From DASQFI01 sp035633215 (lineage in GTDB: Bacteria; Acidobacteriota; Vicinamibacteria; Vicinamibacterales; SCN-69-37): a stretch of DNA of 64,000 nt. The notes beneath the pieces were generated by a model. It made no database searches and was not told the DNA's origin. It worked only from the letters and a program-made list of their open reading frames with translations. The translations under genes were made by a program, and so were the position numbers. Within the stretch, counting starts at the first letter, position 1; each line of letters begins with the position of its first letter. Positions 9,266-18,816 of this stretch are shown here, piece by piece. The stretch is taken from assembly GCA_035633215.1 (NCBI GenBank), contig DASQFI010000055.1, forward strand, positions 57,018 through 121,017, in the 5' to 3' direction.

Positions 9266-9512
9266 GGCTCTGAAACAGTGGTTGGGAGATGAGCGCCACA
9301 AGCCGCAGGTTGTGGATTCCGACCAAGGGGCCGACCTCGGCGAGGTTCATCGACCCGCGCCTCGGGAACGGGACGGCGGTGCGAACATCGGGCTGTTCGG
9401 CGTCGGCCGCTCGATGCGATCGATGACGATGTAACCGCGACGTCCTTTGATCCCGGCAGCGAGCCGAATTTCCGCCGCCGCTTCCCTGATGCCCTGTGGT
9501 TAGGAAGTGTAA
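9266..9512. other. Intergenic, no recognisable gene
   Basis: I see no convincing gene here. On the minus strand a short open stretch (around 9360-9490) reads IREAAAEIRLAAGIKGRRGY without a start codon; it could be a decayed fragment, but I cannot name it. Confidence 0.3.
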
Positions 9513-9776
9513 ATGGGGACCACACGAAATCGGAATGCAAGGAATTCAGGATCGACCGACAATGACCATCAGAAGACGGTGTCCGGCAAGAATCAGAAGG
9601 GCCCGAAGGACAAAGTCGGCAAGGATGCCGGCGGGAACCAGGGCAGCCGGGGCCAGAACCGTCGCAGTACCGGCCAGGGTGCACGCTCGCTGGGCTCGCA
9701 TAAGCCGGGTGGCGACGGCCCTGGAACAAAAAAATTCAAACACGAATCTGACAGCGCTAGACGAGGTGAGAAATAG
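9513..9776 (+). CDS. Small basic, low-complexity hypothetical protein
   Basis: An 87-residue, very hydrophilic and basic protein rich in Gly, Lys, Asn, Ser and Gln with no hydrophobic segment (for example KTVSGKNQKGPKDKVGKDAGG). It probably lacks a fixed fold. The composition recalls stress-type KGG or nucleic-acid-binding small proteins, but no family is assigned. The ATG follows TAGGAAG at a good ribosome-site distance. The lower GC and unusual amino-acid use differ from neighbouring genes. A chance open frame cannot be excluded. Confidence 0.4.
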   Translation: MGTTRNRNARNSGSTDNDHQKTVSGKNQKGPKDKVGKDAGGNQGSRGQNRRSTGQGARSLGSHKPGGDGPGTKKFKHESDSARRGEK

Positions 9777-10424
9777 CCCTGTTGGGGGATTGACGCGCGC
9801 GTGCGCTCCCGTGCGTACTTGCGCGCCGGGCATGGTCGGCTGGTTCGGAGTCTCGTTCAAGACCGGGCTTGGGCTCTTGATGGCGGCAATCATGGTGTGG
9901 TTCGGAATGAAGGCAAATCGCACATCAGGAAGGCCCCTAGCCCGCGGGCACTGCCATCACATGGCGTGATGTTCGCGAGGACGCGGGGAAATCTTCTAGG
10001 GAGTCTGTCGCGTCGAGTGCCGTTTCGAGTTCCATTGAAATAGAAAAATCGGCAAAAGCCGGCAAACGGACGAAAACACAGGACAATTCCGGACGCCGCT
10101 AAATCGCTGCGGTTGCGTGAGATGAGCCGGAAACTGCTGTAAACATTGGCTTTCGCGAGATCGCGCGCCAGGACTCCCACTCTCTCCGCCATTTCCAAAT
10201 TGGTGATTTCCTGAACATTTCCGCAAAAACGATCGGAAGCGTGTTTCTCCTTGCCTTCGTCACTCGGAGTTTCGATTTTCGAAGGGTTTTCAACGGTTCC
10301 CTCATCAAATCGCGTCGAGTTCCGCGGACCTAGACGGTGGCCGGCTTCGAGTGGCATGAAGGTGGCGCCAGTGTCGTGCAAATCCACCGGCGCCTCCTTC
10401 CTATCAAGTCGCTCTTTGATCGGC
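9777..10424. other. 648-bp region without a confident gene
   Basis: No convincing gene is seen. A possible tiny membrane peptide of about 45 residues (ATG 9832 to stop near 9969, core LGLLMAAIMVWFGMKA) has no clear ribosome site. From about 10030 to 10330 the composition becomes more AT-rich than its surroundings, with no readable domain in any frame; this may be degraded mobile DNA. Confidence 0.4.
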
Positions 10425-10994
10425 TTACTTCACGGTGAACGTAAAGCACGGTGTTCTGAGATCGATGGTCGGAACAGCCGGTGGAAGGGCATCGACGACG
10501 CGCCAGACCGAGTCCAACCTGTTTCCCTCGCCTGTGCCATAGTTGTGAATGTGGGTGGTTCCCGAACCTCCCGGCGAGGTCTCCAATGTCACGGGCGTAC
10601 CGTCCGGCGCGGGAACCGGGCCAAAGAGGCCAGCGGCCGCGCGCTGACAGATTCCGTCGGCCTGCTGCCCGCCGGGCAGTCCGAGATCACCGGCGCGACG
10701 CACATACAACACCGTGTTGGGCGTCACCCCGTGCACCGCAATCGTGAGTTGCGAATCTCCAGTGAAGCCGTCCCGATTGCTCTCCGTGTGAACGAGGTTG
10801 AAGCTTCCAGCGCCAGTGCCGACGAAGGGGATCAGCGGAAGCCCGGGACCGCCGTTGGCCACGGACTGCCGGCCCGTGACCCCGACGCTTGGGGCGACCG
10901 GAGATGGCAGGTCGGAGCACGCCATGGCGGCGAGACCCGCGGCCATCCCGATTACGCGAACGAAGACACCCGAACTCAGACCTGGACGTTTCAT
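10425..10994 (-). CDS. Secreted lipoprotein, unknown function
   Basis: A 189-residue protein with a lipoprotein signal (MAAGLAAMACSDLPSP, lipid-attached Cys near residue 26). The mature part contains an apparent beta-rich domain with the segment GDSQLTIAVHGVTPNTVLYV and a conserved-looking end, THIHNYGTGEGN. Similar all-beta lipoproteins are common in Acidobacteria, but I do not recognise a named family. It is a single gene, facing away from the sigma-factor/kinase pair. Confidence 0.7.
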   Translation of the reverse strand: MKRPGLSSGVFVRVIGMAAGLAAMACSDLPSPVAPSVGVTGRQSVANGGPGLPLIPFVGTGAGSFNLVHTESNRDGFTGDSQLTIAVHGVTPNTVLYVRRAGDLGLPGGQQADGICQRAAAGLFGPVPAPDGTPVTLETSPGGSGTTHIHNYGTGEGNRLDSVWRVVDALPPAVPTIDLRTPCFTFTVK

Positions 10995-11139
10995 AGAGCC
11001 TCCGGCATGTGAAGGAATTGCCTACACCCAAGTAACGCGGAAAAGGGCGGCGGACGGTCTCATTGAGGAATCCGAGGGCTTCGCCCCTGCGGGACAGGTA
11101 GAATCGCGCTAACTCAGCCTTTCCTGGAGCGCGCGGGAC

Positions 11140-11700
11140 ATGAAAGACGACGCGGACGTGACGGCGCTCCTGCTGGCGTGGAGTGAGGGGGACCAGGCGG
11201 CCGCCAGCCGCCTGATTGAGGCGGTGTACGACGAATTGCGCCGCGTGGCCAGGCGCCATCTCCGCGGTGAACGGGATCACTCGCTGGCCCCGACGGCGCT
11301 CGTGCACGAGGCGTATCTGAAGCTCGTGGACCAGCGCCGGGTCCGCTGGCAGAACCGCGCGCATTTTTTCGGAATCGCGGCGCAGCTCATGCGCCGGATC
11401 CTTGTCGACCATGCGCGCTCTCGCGCGGCCGCCAAACGCGGGAGAGACCGGACGGTGTGCCTCGATGCCGCTGATGCGGCGACTCCCCCGTTCGACGTGG
11501 ACATCCTTGCGCTTGATGCCGCGCTCGACAAACTCGGGGCTCTGGATGCGCGGCAGAGCAAGCTCGTCGAGCTCCGATTCTTCGCTGGACTCACCGTCGA
11601 CGAGGTCGCCGCGGCGCTCGACGTCGCGCCAATCACGGTCAAGCGGGACTGGGCGCACGCGCGCGCGTGGCTGTTCCACGAGCTTCAGCAGGCCCGATGA
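11140..11700 (+). CDS. ECF-type sigma factor (acidobacterial group)
   Basis: A 186-residue extracytoplasmic-function sigma factor. Region 2 runs from about residue 5 to 80 (DELRRVARRHLRGER, ALVHEAYLKLVDQ, FFGIAAQLMRRILVDHAR) and region 4 from about 125 to 180 (LVELRFFAGLTVDEVAAAL, then ITVKRDWAHARAWL). The pattern matches the ECF group often paired with Ser/Thr kinases in Acidobacteria and Planctomycetes. Its TGA stop overlaps the ATG of the next gene, a kinase, so the two are translated together. By analogy the kinase may control sigma-factor activity by phosphorylation; this is inferred from the pairing. Confidence 0.93.
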   Translation: MKDDADVTALLLAWSEGDQAAASRLIEAVYDELRRVARRHLRGERDHSLAPTALVHEAYLKLVDQRRVRWQNRAHFFGIAAQLMRRILVDHARSRAAAKRGRDRTVCLDAADAATPPFDVDILALDAALDKLGALDARQSKLVELRFFAGLTVDEVAAALDVAPITVKRDWAHARAWLFHELQQAR

Positions 11701-14558
11701 GCACCAGCAGGTGGGAACGGGCCCGCGCGTTGTTTCAGAGAGCCCTCGATCTACCGGACGCGCAGCGAGCGACCTTCCTCACTGCTGAATGCGAAGGTGA
11801 TGAGGCGATCCGCCGGGAAGTCGAGGATCTCCTCGCGGCGCACGACGCCGCGGGTGGCTTCCTGGAGACTCCGGCCGTTCATGCAACCCCTGACGCTCCA
11901 GCGCCGGCGCTCCAGGCCGGAGACCGCCTCGGCCGTTTCGACGTGCTCGGAGTCCTGGGCCGTGGGGGCATGGGCGAGGTTTACCGGGCACAGGACACAC
12001 AGCTCGTCCGGGAGGTCGCGATAAAGGTGCTGCCGCGAGCCCTGGCCACCGACCCGCAGCGGCTCGCACGTTTCGAACGGGAGTCGCGGATCCTGGCGTC
12101 CCTCAATCATCCGCGTATCGCGGCGATTCATAGTGTCGAGCAGTTCAAAGACCTGCGGCTCCTCGTGCTGGAGCTCGTCGAAGGACCGACGCTAGGTGAT
12201 CGCCTGCGGGCCGGGCCGCTTTCGCCGGAGGAGGCCCTGACACTCGCGCGGGAACTCGCGGACGCGCTCGAGGCCGCGCACGACCGAGGCATTGTTCATC
12301 GCGATCTGAAACCTGCCAACATCAAGATCGCGGCGGGATCAGGCATCAAACTGCTCGATTTCGGCCTCGCCAAGGAACAGATCCCGCGCGAGGTGGTTGG
12401 CTCTGATACGCGCGTGCCGGAGGGGACGACCGAGGGAATGATTGTGGGCACCTGGTCCTACATGAGTCCCGAGCAGGCGCGTGGCAGACGGGTGGACAAG
12501 CGCACGGATGTCTGGGCGTTCGGCTGCGTGCTCTTCGAGATGCTGGCGGGCACGAGCGCGTTTCGCGGCGACACGCCGTCGGACACCGTCGCGGCCGTGC
12601 TCGAACGCGAGCCGGACTGGTCCCGTCTGCCGGCCGCGCTCGCGCCAAGCGTCAGGCGGGTCCTGCGACGGTGTCTCGAAAAAGATCCGGCTCGTCGGCT
12701 CCACGATATCGCGGACGTGCGCATCGAAATCGAGGATGCGTTGTCGAACGCGGATGATCCGCCAGAGCGGACTCGTCCTCGCGGCACGGCGAGGATGGTG
12801 GCGGTCGCCCTCGCGGTTCTGGCCGCAGGAATCGGGCTCGGCTGGTGGATCCACGGCATCGGCGCCAGTGATCAGCCGGCAATCCGCACGACGCGCTTCA
12901 CGTGGGCGCTCCCGGCCGGCCTCGGGCTCGATTCGCCTCCGGCGATCTCCCCCAACGGGCAGCTTGTCGCGTTTACCGCAAGAGCCGCGACCGGTGACCA
13001 GCCGCGGCTGTACGTGCGATCGCTCAGCGCGCTCGTCGCTCAACCGCTCGCGGGAACAGAGGGCGCGAGGCTGCCGTTCTGGTCGCCCAATTCCGGATCG
13101 GTGGCCTACTTCGCCGCCGGCAAGCTCCTGAAGATCGCACTCGCTGGCGGCACGCCTGTTGAGATTTGTGACGTGCCCGAGCCACGCGGCGGCGCGTGGA
13201 GCAGCCAGGGCACGATCGTGTTCTCACCGCGTCAGATGGAGTCCGGGCTCATGCGAGTCTCGGAGAACGGTGGCCGCGTCGAGCCGGCCACGCTGCTGGA
13301 CGTTCCAGAGGGAGAGAACTCCCATCGCTGGCCCGTGTTCCTGCCCGACGGCATCCACTTTCTGTACTTCGTCCGCGCATTTGTCGACGAACGACGCGGG
13401 GTCTATGTCGGGCGCATCGATCGCCAGGCATCAACGCCCGGGCCGCCGCTCTTCCGGTCGGAATCCGAGGCGCTCTACGCGCCAGTTGAAGGTGTCGATC
13501 GCGGTGTTCTGCTGACGGTCGCGCGCGGTCAAATCGAGGTGCGGCCGTTCGACGCCCGCACGCGGGCTGTGACCGGCGATCCCCGGACGATTGACCTTCC
13601 AGCGGCGGGCAATACACCCGACACCGGGATGATGTTGAGCGTGTCGGCCGACGTGCTGGTGCATGGAGGCTCGGCTGTTTCCTTCGGTGTTCGTAAGGCC
13701 TCGATCGGACGCAATGGAGAAAACCTGACGCTGGGCGAGCAGCGGCAAGTACAAGGTCGCCCGCGAGTGTCACCAGACGGGCTTCGACTGGCATACCAAC
13801 AGGTCGACTTCATCCGGGGCGGCCCGGTTGTGTGGGTCGAGGATCTCGTCCGCGGAACTCGCAGTCGAGTCACCAGTAATCACGTCTCTCTTTACGCCAT
13901 CTGGTCTCCGGATGGGGGTCGGCTGGCGCACGTTGCCGGATCGCTCCAGGGAGACATCACCCTCGCGGCCGCTGACGGCACAGGCGCCGGGTCGACGGTC
14001 GAATGTCCGGGGCAGCACTGCGAGCCGACCGACTGGTCACCCGACGGACGCTGGCTCTTGGCCACCGTCCAACGAGAGCGCAATCAGGACGTTTGGATGC
14101 TTCCGGCCGACGGCCGCGGGACCGCACGGCCACTGTTCGCGCAGTCGTTCCCGGAGCGCGACGCGCGCGTTTCTCCGAACGGACGATTTGTTGCGTACGT
14201 CTCGGAAGAGGCTGGACGGCCCGAAGTCTCGGTTCAGAGGATCGACGGGCCGCCTCAGCGTGACGTGATCTCGGTCGCCGGCGGCGATCAACCAGTCTGG
14301 CACCGTAACGGCCGGGAGTTGTTCTTCGTCGGTCCGCAGGGCCTGTTGCACAGTGCATCGATCTCGATGGACCCGGATGGCAAGCCCAGATTCGGCGCGC
14401 CTGTGCCTCTCAGGGTGCCGACGATCGGTCCGAGCTATCGAGGCATCCAGTACGACGTCTCTCTGGACGGACAGCGAATCTACTTCTTCGATCGCCGGCC
14501 CGAGCCGGCGCCGTCCGAATTCGGAGTGGTCGTCGGCTGGCGCGGGCTGGTGAAGTAG
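11697..14558 (+). CDS. Transmembrane Ser/Thr protein kinase with TolB-like propeller
   Basis: A 953-residue Hanks-type kinase. After an N-terminal helical region (residues 1-70) the kinase domain spans about 75-350: Gly loop LGRGGMGEVY, lysine in VAIKVLP, catalytic HRDLKPANI, DFGLAK and MSPEQARG are all present, so it should be active. One membrane helix follows (VAVALAVLAAGIGLGWWI), then a long extracytoplasmic beta-propeller of PD40/TolB repeats (AISPNGQLVAFTA, WSPDGGRLAHVAG). The ATG at 11697 overlaps the sigma-factor stop (ATGA) and is preferred over a GTG 30 bp upstream. It probably senses an envelope signal and acts with the ECF sigma factor. Confidence 0.92.
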   Translation: MSTSRWERARALFQRALDLPDAQRATFLTAECEGDEAIRREVEDLLAAHDAAGGFLETPAVHATPDAPAPALQAGDRLGRFDVLGVLGRGGMGEVYRAQDTQLVREVAIKVLPRALATDPQRLARFERESRILASLNHPRIAAIHSVEQFKDLRLLVLELVEGPTLGDRLRAGPLSPEEALTLARELADALEAAHDRGIVHRDLKPANIKIAAGSGIKLLDFGLAKEQIPREVVGSDTRVPEGTTEGMIVGTWSYMSPEQARGRRVDKRTDVWAFGCVLFEMLAGTSAFRGDTPSDTVAAVLEREPDWSRLPAALAPSVRRVLRRCLEKDPARRLHDIADVRIEIEDALSNADDPPERTRPRGTARMVAVALAVLAAGIGLGWWIHGIGASDQPAIRTTRFTWALPAGLGLDSPPAISPNGQLVAFTARAATGDQPRLYVRSLSALVAQPLAGTEGARLPFWSPNSGSVAYFAAGKLLKIALAGGTPVEICDVPEPRGGAWSSQGTIVFSPRQMESGLMRVSENGGRVEPATLLDVPEGENSHRWPVFLPDGIHFLYFVRAFVDERRGVYVGRIDRQASTPGPPLFRSESEALYAPVEGVDRGVLLTVARGQIEVRPFDARTRAVTGDPRTIDLPAAGNTPDTGMMLSVSADVLVHGGSAVSFGVRKASIGRNGENLTLGEQRQVQGRPRVSPDGLRLAYQQVDFIRGGPVVWVEDLVRGTRSRVTSNHVSLYAIWSPDGGRLAHVAGSLQGDITLAAADGTGAGSTVECPGQHCEPTDWSPDGRWLLATVQRERNQDVWMLPADGRGTARPLFAQSFPERDARVSPNGRFVAYVSEEAGRPEVSVQRIDGPPQRDVISVAGGDQPVWHRNGRELFFVGPQGLLHSASISMDPDGKPRFGAPVPLRVPTIGPSYRGIQYDVSLDGQRIYFFDRRPEPAPSEFGVVVGWRGLVK

Positions 14559-14577
14559 CAGGATTTCAAGGCAATCG

Positions 14578-16014
14578 TCAATCCAAAGTGAAGAGCAGAC
14601 CCTCAGGCGGGAGCCTTTCCATCCCCGCCAGTCTTTCGATCAAGTCGACGATCGCCTCGGTGTCACGTGCCGCGAGCAGATATGTTCGCGCGCCACGCCC
14701 CCTCGGAATCGTGTAGGCGAACCCACGATGATTGCGGAGGCTGGCGAGTCCAGGAATCCTGCCGGTCAACGGACCAAGCGCATCGTACCGCTCAAAGCGC
14801 ACAACACTGAGATCCGGGAAGGCGTCCAGTTCGCGCTCGTCGCGGAACTGGGCCGACCCTTGCGGAAACATCTTTTGGAAGTATGCAGTCCTGATCGCAT
14901 CACCGTTGTCCGGAAGGAGCAGGCCAACCTGGGCCAGCACGAACTGCGGCTGCAGGAGCTTTTCCTTGAGTGCGGCCGTGCCGGCCGCAATGTAGCTCGA
15001 TGCGAAGCCTTGATGCAGCGTCCGCTTATTGGCGAGCGCGTCCCTCACGAGAGGAATCGTCGCTGCACCAAGAGGAGCGATGTACGGATGGCGGTACGAG
15101 CCGTCATCGTCGGACGCTCCCTCACCCTGCTCTGCGAGCAACGCCTGGCTGGCGATCGCAACGGCCTCATTCAGATACGTGTAGAGGCCTGCAGCCGATT
15201 CGGCTTTGGACGTGACAAAGGTCTCAATGAGCGCTAAATGTTTGGCTCCGGGGACACGGTCATAGAAGTAGTGCGTCAGCTCGTGCGTAGCTCCTTCGAC
15301 GATGTGGTTAGCTGTGGTTGTTTCAACAACCTCGATGACAAAGTGCCTGCCGAGCAGTGTGGCAGCGGAGTCTGTCGATTGCGGTTCGGGCCCGACGATG
15401 ACATGCAGGTAGACATTCGGATCCGGCAGCTCCGTTTCCAAGAACGTGGCCATCTGGGCCGTTGCATCCGCAAATCGACGGCGCAGTGCAGCGTCTTTGA
15501 CTTGCCCCACGCGGTGTTCGATCAGCCGACGACCAGTTGTTCTGAACCAGGAACGAATCCGCCGCTCGAAGTGATCGACCGCCCCTTTCACTCCCGCTGC
15601 CGACTGAGGATTGAGGGCGCCGCCGGCTCGTCGACGCAGGTCGTCGACCGAGGCACTTTCGATGGCCGCAACGATGACTGCCGTTCGCGCGACTTGCGTG
15701 GGATGGAATCGAGCCGTGTTGGGAAGCAGCGGGGCGGGAGGTCGAACCGGGGCGGCAGCAGAGACTTCCGTTAGGGTCCGGCGCCAGAGATCGAGCGCGG
15801 CCTCGTCCGTATCGGTCCACCCGAGACGCTCCTTCCAGAAACGCTCGAACGCGTCCGTCGAGCAGCTGATGTTTCGGGCGAGACACGCGAGGTGGTACAC
15901 CGCGTTGACGCGTTCGTTAAGGTCGACATGCAGCTCGATTCGCGGAGCGGCGTTCGGACGCGACGCGACTAGCAGGGCGACGCCAAGAACCAAGAGCCAA
16001 GGACGGGGTGACAT
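14578..16014 (-). CDS. Secreted HExxH metallopeptidase-like protein
   Basis: A 478-residue protein with a signal peptide (LLVLGVALLVASRPNAAP). The zinc-binding motif HELTH lies at residues 244-248, and a Glu in YLNEAVAIASQ, about 40 residues later, could be the third ligand, giving a gluzincin-like layout. I do not recognise the exact family. The rest is largely helical. It converges with the kinase gene, with only 19 bp between the stops. Likely a periplasmic or secreted zinc peptidase; the substrate is unknown. Confidence 0.65.
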   Translation of the reverse strand: MSPRPWLLVLGVALLVASRPNAAPRIELHVDLNERVNAVYHLACLARNISCSTDAFERFWKERLGWTDTDEAALDLWRRTLTEVSAAAPVRPPAPLLPNTARFHPTQVARTAVIVAAIESASVDDLRRRAGGALNPQSAAGVKGAVDHFERRIRSWFRTTGRRLIEHRVGQVKDAALRRRFADATAQMATFLETELPDPNVYLHVIVGPEPQSTDSAATLLGRHFVIEVVETTTANHIVEGATHELTHYFYDRVPGAKHLALIETFVTSKAESAAGLYTYLNEAVAIASQALLAEQGEGASDDDGSYRHPYIAPLGAATIPLVRDALANKRTLHQGFASSYIAAGTAALKEKLLQPQFVLAQVGLLLPDNGDAIRTAYFQKMFPQGSAQFRDERELDAFPDLSVVRFERYDALGPLTGRIPGLASLRNHRGFAYTIPRGRGARTYLLAARDTEAIVDLIERLAGMERLPPEGLLFTLD

Positions 16015-16205
16015 TCCGAGTTACATCATGACGGCAACAGCGGCTTTTCAAGAAGTGCGTGAGCGGCGTTCTCGTCGAGTTCACTCCCACTCTCTCGAGC
16101 TGACCAGCATCGAGGACACTCGAGCCGTGGTGAGCACGAAAGATGGCCTGTTGCGCGAGATAACGCGCGATCCGCGCTGGCATCGGGATTGCCCTACCAC
16201 TCGGC

Positions 16206-17006
16206 ATGGCTCTCATACTCCGCCGTACCAGACTTCACTTCGTGGTCGCCTTGGCCGCCGGTCTGACCGTCTCGGCGTCGGCAGCCGCGCAGACACGCAT
16301 CGATCCCGATAAGAATCGATTCTCCCCGGCCCAGGATGTCGAACTGGGCAGACGCGCGGCTGCGGAACTTCGGCGGGAACTGCCGCTTGTCCGCGATCGC
16401 CAGTCAGAGGTCGGACGGATCGGCGAGCGTCTAGTCGCGGCGATTCCTGCCAGACTTCGGCAGCCGCAGTTCCGATACACCTTCCAAGTCGTCGATCGCC
16501 GGGACATCAATGCATTTGCGCTGCCCGGGGGACCAATCTTCGTGAATCGCGGCATGCTCGATGCGGCGAGAAACGACGGCGAGGTCGCCGGCGTGATCGC
16601 GCACGAGCTCAGTCACGTCGTGCTGCGGCACGCCACGGCACAGGCGACGAAGGGGCAGAAGTTTCAGTTTGGCGCGCTCGCAGGACAGATCCTCGGATCG
16701 CTCGTCGGCGGCCGGACGGGCGCCGTCATTTCGCAGGGATCCCAGATCGGGATCGGTACCTATTTCATGAAGTACAGCCGCGAGTACGAACGAGAGGCGG
16801 ACCTGCTTGGCGTGCAAATCATGGCGCGGGCCGGGTACGATCCGCGCGATATGGCGAACATGTTCCAGACCATCGCGCGACGCAGCGGCAATGGCGGTCC
16901 GGAATGGTTGAGCGATCATCCGAGTCCCGCCAATCGCTACGCGGCTATCAACCGTGAGGCGGCGCTCCTTCGCGCCGGCGGTTCGTCGACGCGCTCAGAT
17001 CAATGA
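16206..17006 (+). CDS. M48-family metalloprotease
   Basis: A 266-residue secreted zinc protease of the M48 (HtpX/Oma1/BepA-like) family. A signal peptide ends near residue 29. HELSH at residues 133-137 supplies two zinc-ligand His and the catalytic Glu, and the third ligand Glu lies in REYEREADLLG near 190. The typical INAFALPGG and IFVNRGML segments precede the active site. There is no TPR region, so it is a short form. Such periplasmic enzymes take part in outer-membrane protein quality control. It stands alone, divergent from the other metallopeptidase. Confidence 0.9.
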   Translation: MALILRRTRLHFVVALAAGLTVSASAAAQTRIDPDKNRFSPAQDVELGRRAAAELRRELPLVRDRQSEVGRIGERLVAAIPARLRQPQFRYTFQVVDRRDINAFALPGGPIFVNRGMLDAARNDGEVAGVIAHELSHVVLRHATAQATKGQKFQFGALAGQILGSLVGGRTGAVISQGSQIGIGTYFMKYSREYEREADLLGVQIMARAGYDPRDMANMFQTIARRSGNGGPEWLSDHPSPANRYAAINREAALLRAGGSSTRSDQ

Positions 17007-17016
17007 CGGTCATACT

Positions 17017-17283
17017 GTCCCAATCTTCACGGAGCCAGGCGCTCGACTGGCCCTTGCCGCAAATGTCTGGATCCTCCGGCGATTCGGTCTGCTCGCGCTC
17101 ATCGCCATGGTCTTTGCAAATAACGCGCTTCAGAATGTCCCGCTCGTGGCAACATCCTGGTACGCGGCGCTGTCCTTGACCACGCCGCTCCTCATCGCGG
17201 CGGCAGCCGCGTGGGCGCTCTACCTGATCGTGTCGTCGCGGCCCGGCATCGCGTCGCGACCGGCGAGCGCAGCGTCGATGTAA
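17017..17283 (+). pseudogene. Remnant of a Ser/Thr kinase membrane tail
   Basis: About 85 residues in frame, with three hydrophobic segments and the pattern VWILRRFGLLALIAMVFA, then VATSWYAALSLTT. This resembles the C-terminal end of the multi-membrane-segment kinases of Acidobacteria (RFGLLAL...PLT...WYAS). No start codon or kinase domain precedes it, and the reading frame overlaps the end of the M48 gene in another frame. It is probably the surviving 3-prime end of a deleted gene. Family recognition is from memory. Confidence 0.5.
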
Positions 17284-17344
17284 GTGGCGAGTAGATAGAG
17301 GTCCGAGGAGTCCGCAGCGTCCTTGTTGCGGTACCCTTGCGCGC

Positions 17345-18766
17345 ATGCCTGCGTCTCTCCGGTTGGTGGTTCTGACGGCGACGCTTTCAGCGGCGAGCTG
17401 TGCGGCCCCGGCGCCGCCAGCCCCAGCCGTTCCGCCTCGCCCGCCGAACATCGTCTTTATCCTTGTCGACGACATGCGGTGGGACGAGATGGGGGTGGTG
17501 GGACATCCCGTGCTCGAGACGCCGCACATGGATCGTCTGGCTCGCGAGGGGGTGCGGTTCCTGAACGCATTCGCCACGACGCCGTTGTGCTCGCCGAGCC
17601 GCGCCAGTCTGATGACCGGGCAGTATGCGCGCACCCACGGCATCATCGACAACACCGCCCGGCCAAGCCACGATCTGCCGACGTTCCCGCGCCAATTGCA
17701 GCGCGCGGGCTACACCACGGGCTTCTTCGGCAAGTGGCACATGGGCAACGACGACAGTCCGAGGCCCGGCTTCAACCACTGGGTCGCGATGCCCGGCCAG
17801 GGCGAGGCGATCGATCCGCATCTCAACGTCGACGGTCAGCGCCTGCAGGCCAAGGGCTACGTGACCGATGTGCTCACCGACTACGTCGAGCAGTTCATCC
17901 AGCGGGCCGGGGACAGACCGTTTCTCGCCTACCTCGCGCACAAGGCGATTCACCCGAACATTGTCCAGCAGAACGACGGGAGACTCGTCCCGGTGCCGGG
18001 GCAGCCGGGCGGATTCGTCGCGGCCGAACGCCATCGCGGACGATACGCCGGTCGGACGATGCCCCGGAGACCGAATGCGTTCAAGCCGCCTGTCGACAAG
18101 CCGGCGCTGATGCGGCACATCGGCACGCTTCCGCCCCTCGGACGCGAGACGGCGACGACGGATGACGAGATGCGAGGGCGGGCCGAGATGCTGCTGGGCG
18201 TGGACGACAGTCTCGGCCAGATACTGGCGACCCTCGAGAAGGCCGGCACGCTCGACAACACCGTCATCGTCTTCACCAGCGACCACGGCTACTTTTATGG
18301 CGAGCACGGGCTCAACGAGGAGCGCCGGCTGGCCTACGAGGAGACGATTCGCATTCCGCTCCTCGTTCGATATCCCTCGCGCGTGAAGGCCGGCACGGTC
18401 GCCGCGGAGATGGCGCTGACGATCGATCTGGCGCCGACGCTGATGGAGCTTGCCGGGCTGACGCCGACGCCGGGCATGCAGGGCCGATCGCTCGTGCCAA
18501 TCTTCACCGGCATGCCTGGAGCGTGGCGCGACTCGTTTCTCGTCGAGTACTACAGCGACACGGTCTTTCCGAGGATTCTGAAAATGGGCTACTCGGCCGT
18601 GCGCACGTCGAAGGCGAAGTACATCGAGTACCGCGAGCTCACAGGTATGAACGAGTTGTACGACCTCGAATCCGATCCGTTCGAGGAGCACAACCTCATC
18701 CGTGCGCCCGTCGCGAGCCCGCTCTTGAAGACGATGCAGAGCGAGCTTCAGCGGCTGGTCCGTTAG
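17345..18766 (+). CDS. Sulfatase lipoprotein (Cys-type)
   Basis: A 473-residue alkaline-phosphatase-superfamily sulfatase. A lipobox (LSAASC, Cys19) indicates export and lipid attachment. Metal-binding VDDMRWDEMG follows at 41-50, and the sulfatase signature CSPSR at residue 82 places a Cys that must be converted to formylglycine by a maturase; none is in the window. Further motifs are GYTTGFFGKWHMGN and VFTSDHGYFYGEHG. It resembles aryl or choline sulfatases and the enzymes used on sulfated glycans. The FKBP gene follows 50 bp downstream on the same strand. Confidence 0.92.
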   Translation: MPASLRLVVLTATLSAASCAAPAPPAPAVPPRPPNIVFILVDDMRWDEMGVVGHPVLETPHMDRLAREGVRFLNAFATTPLCSPSRASLMTGQYARTHGIIDNTARPSHDLPTFPRQLQRAGYTTGFFGKWHMGNDDSPRPGFNHWVAMPGQGEAIDPHLNVDGQRLQAKGYVTDVLTDYVEQFIQRAGDRPFLAYLAHKAIHPNIVQQNDGRLVPVPGQPGGFVAAERHRGRYAGRTMPRRPNAFKPPVDKPALMRHIGTLPPLGRETATTDDEMRGRAEMLLGVDDSLGQILATLEKAGTLDNTVIVFTSDHGYFYGEHGLNEERRLAYEETIRIPLLVRYPSRVKAGTVAAEMALTIDLAPTLMELAGLTPTPGMQGRSLVPIFTGMPGAWRDSFLVEYYSDTVFPRILKMGYSAVRTSKAKYIEYRELTGMNELYDLESDPFEEHNLIRAPVASPLLKTMQSELQRLVR

Positions 18767-18816
18767 CGTTGCACCCGCTGTGAACGGCCGGCGCCCACGT
18801 GGATTACCATCCTCTG

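Noticed and set aside
10030..10330. AT-richer patch as an integrase or attachment-site remnant
   Set aside because: No recombinase motif or paired direct repeats could be found.
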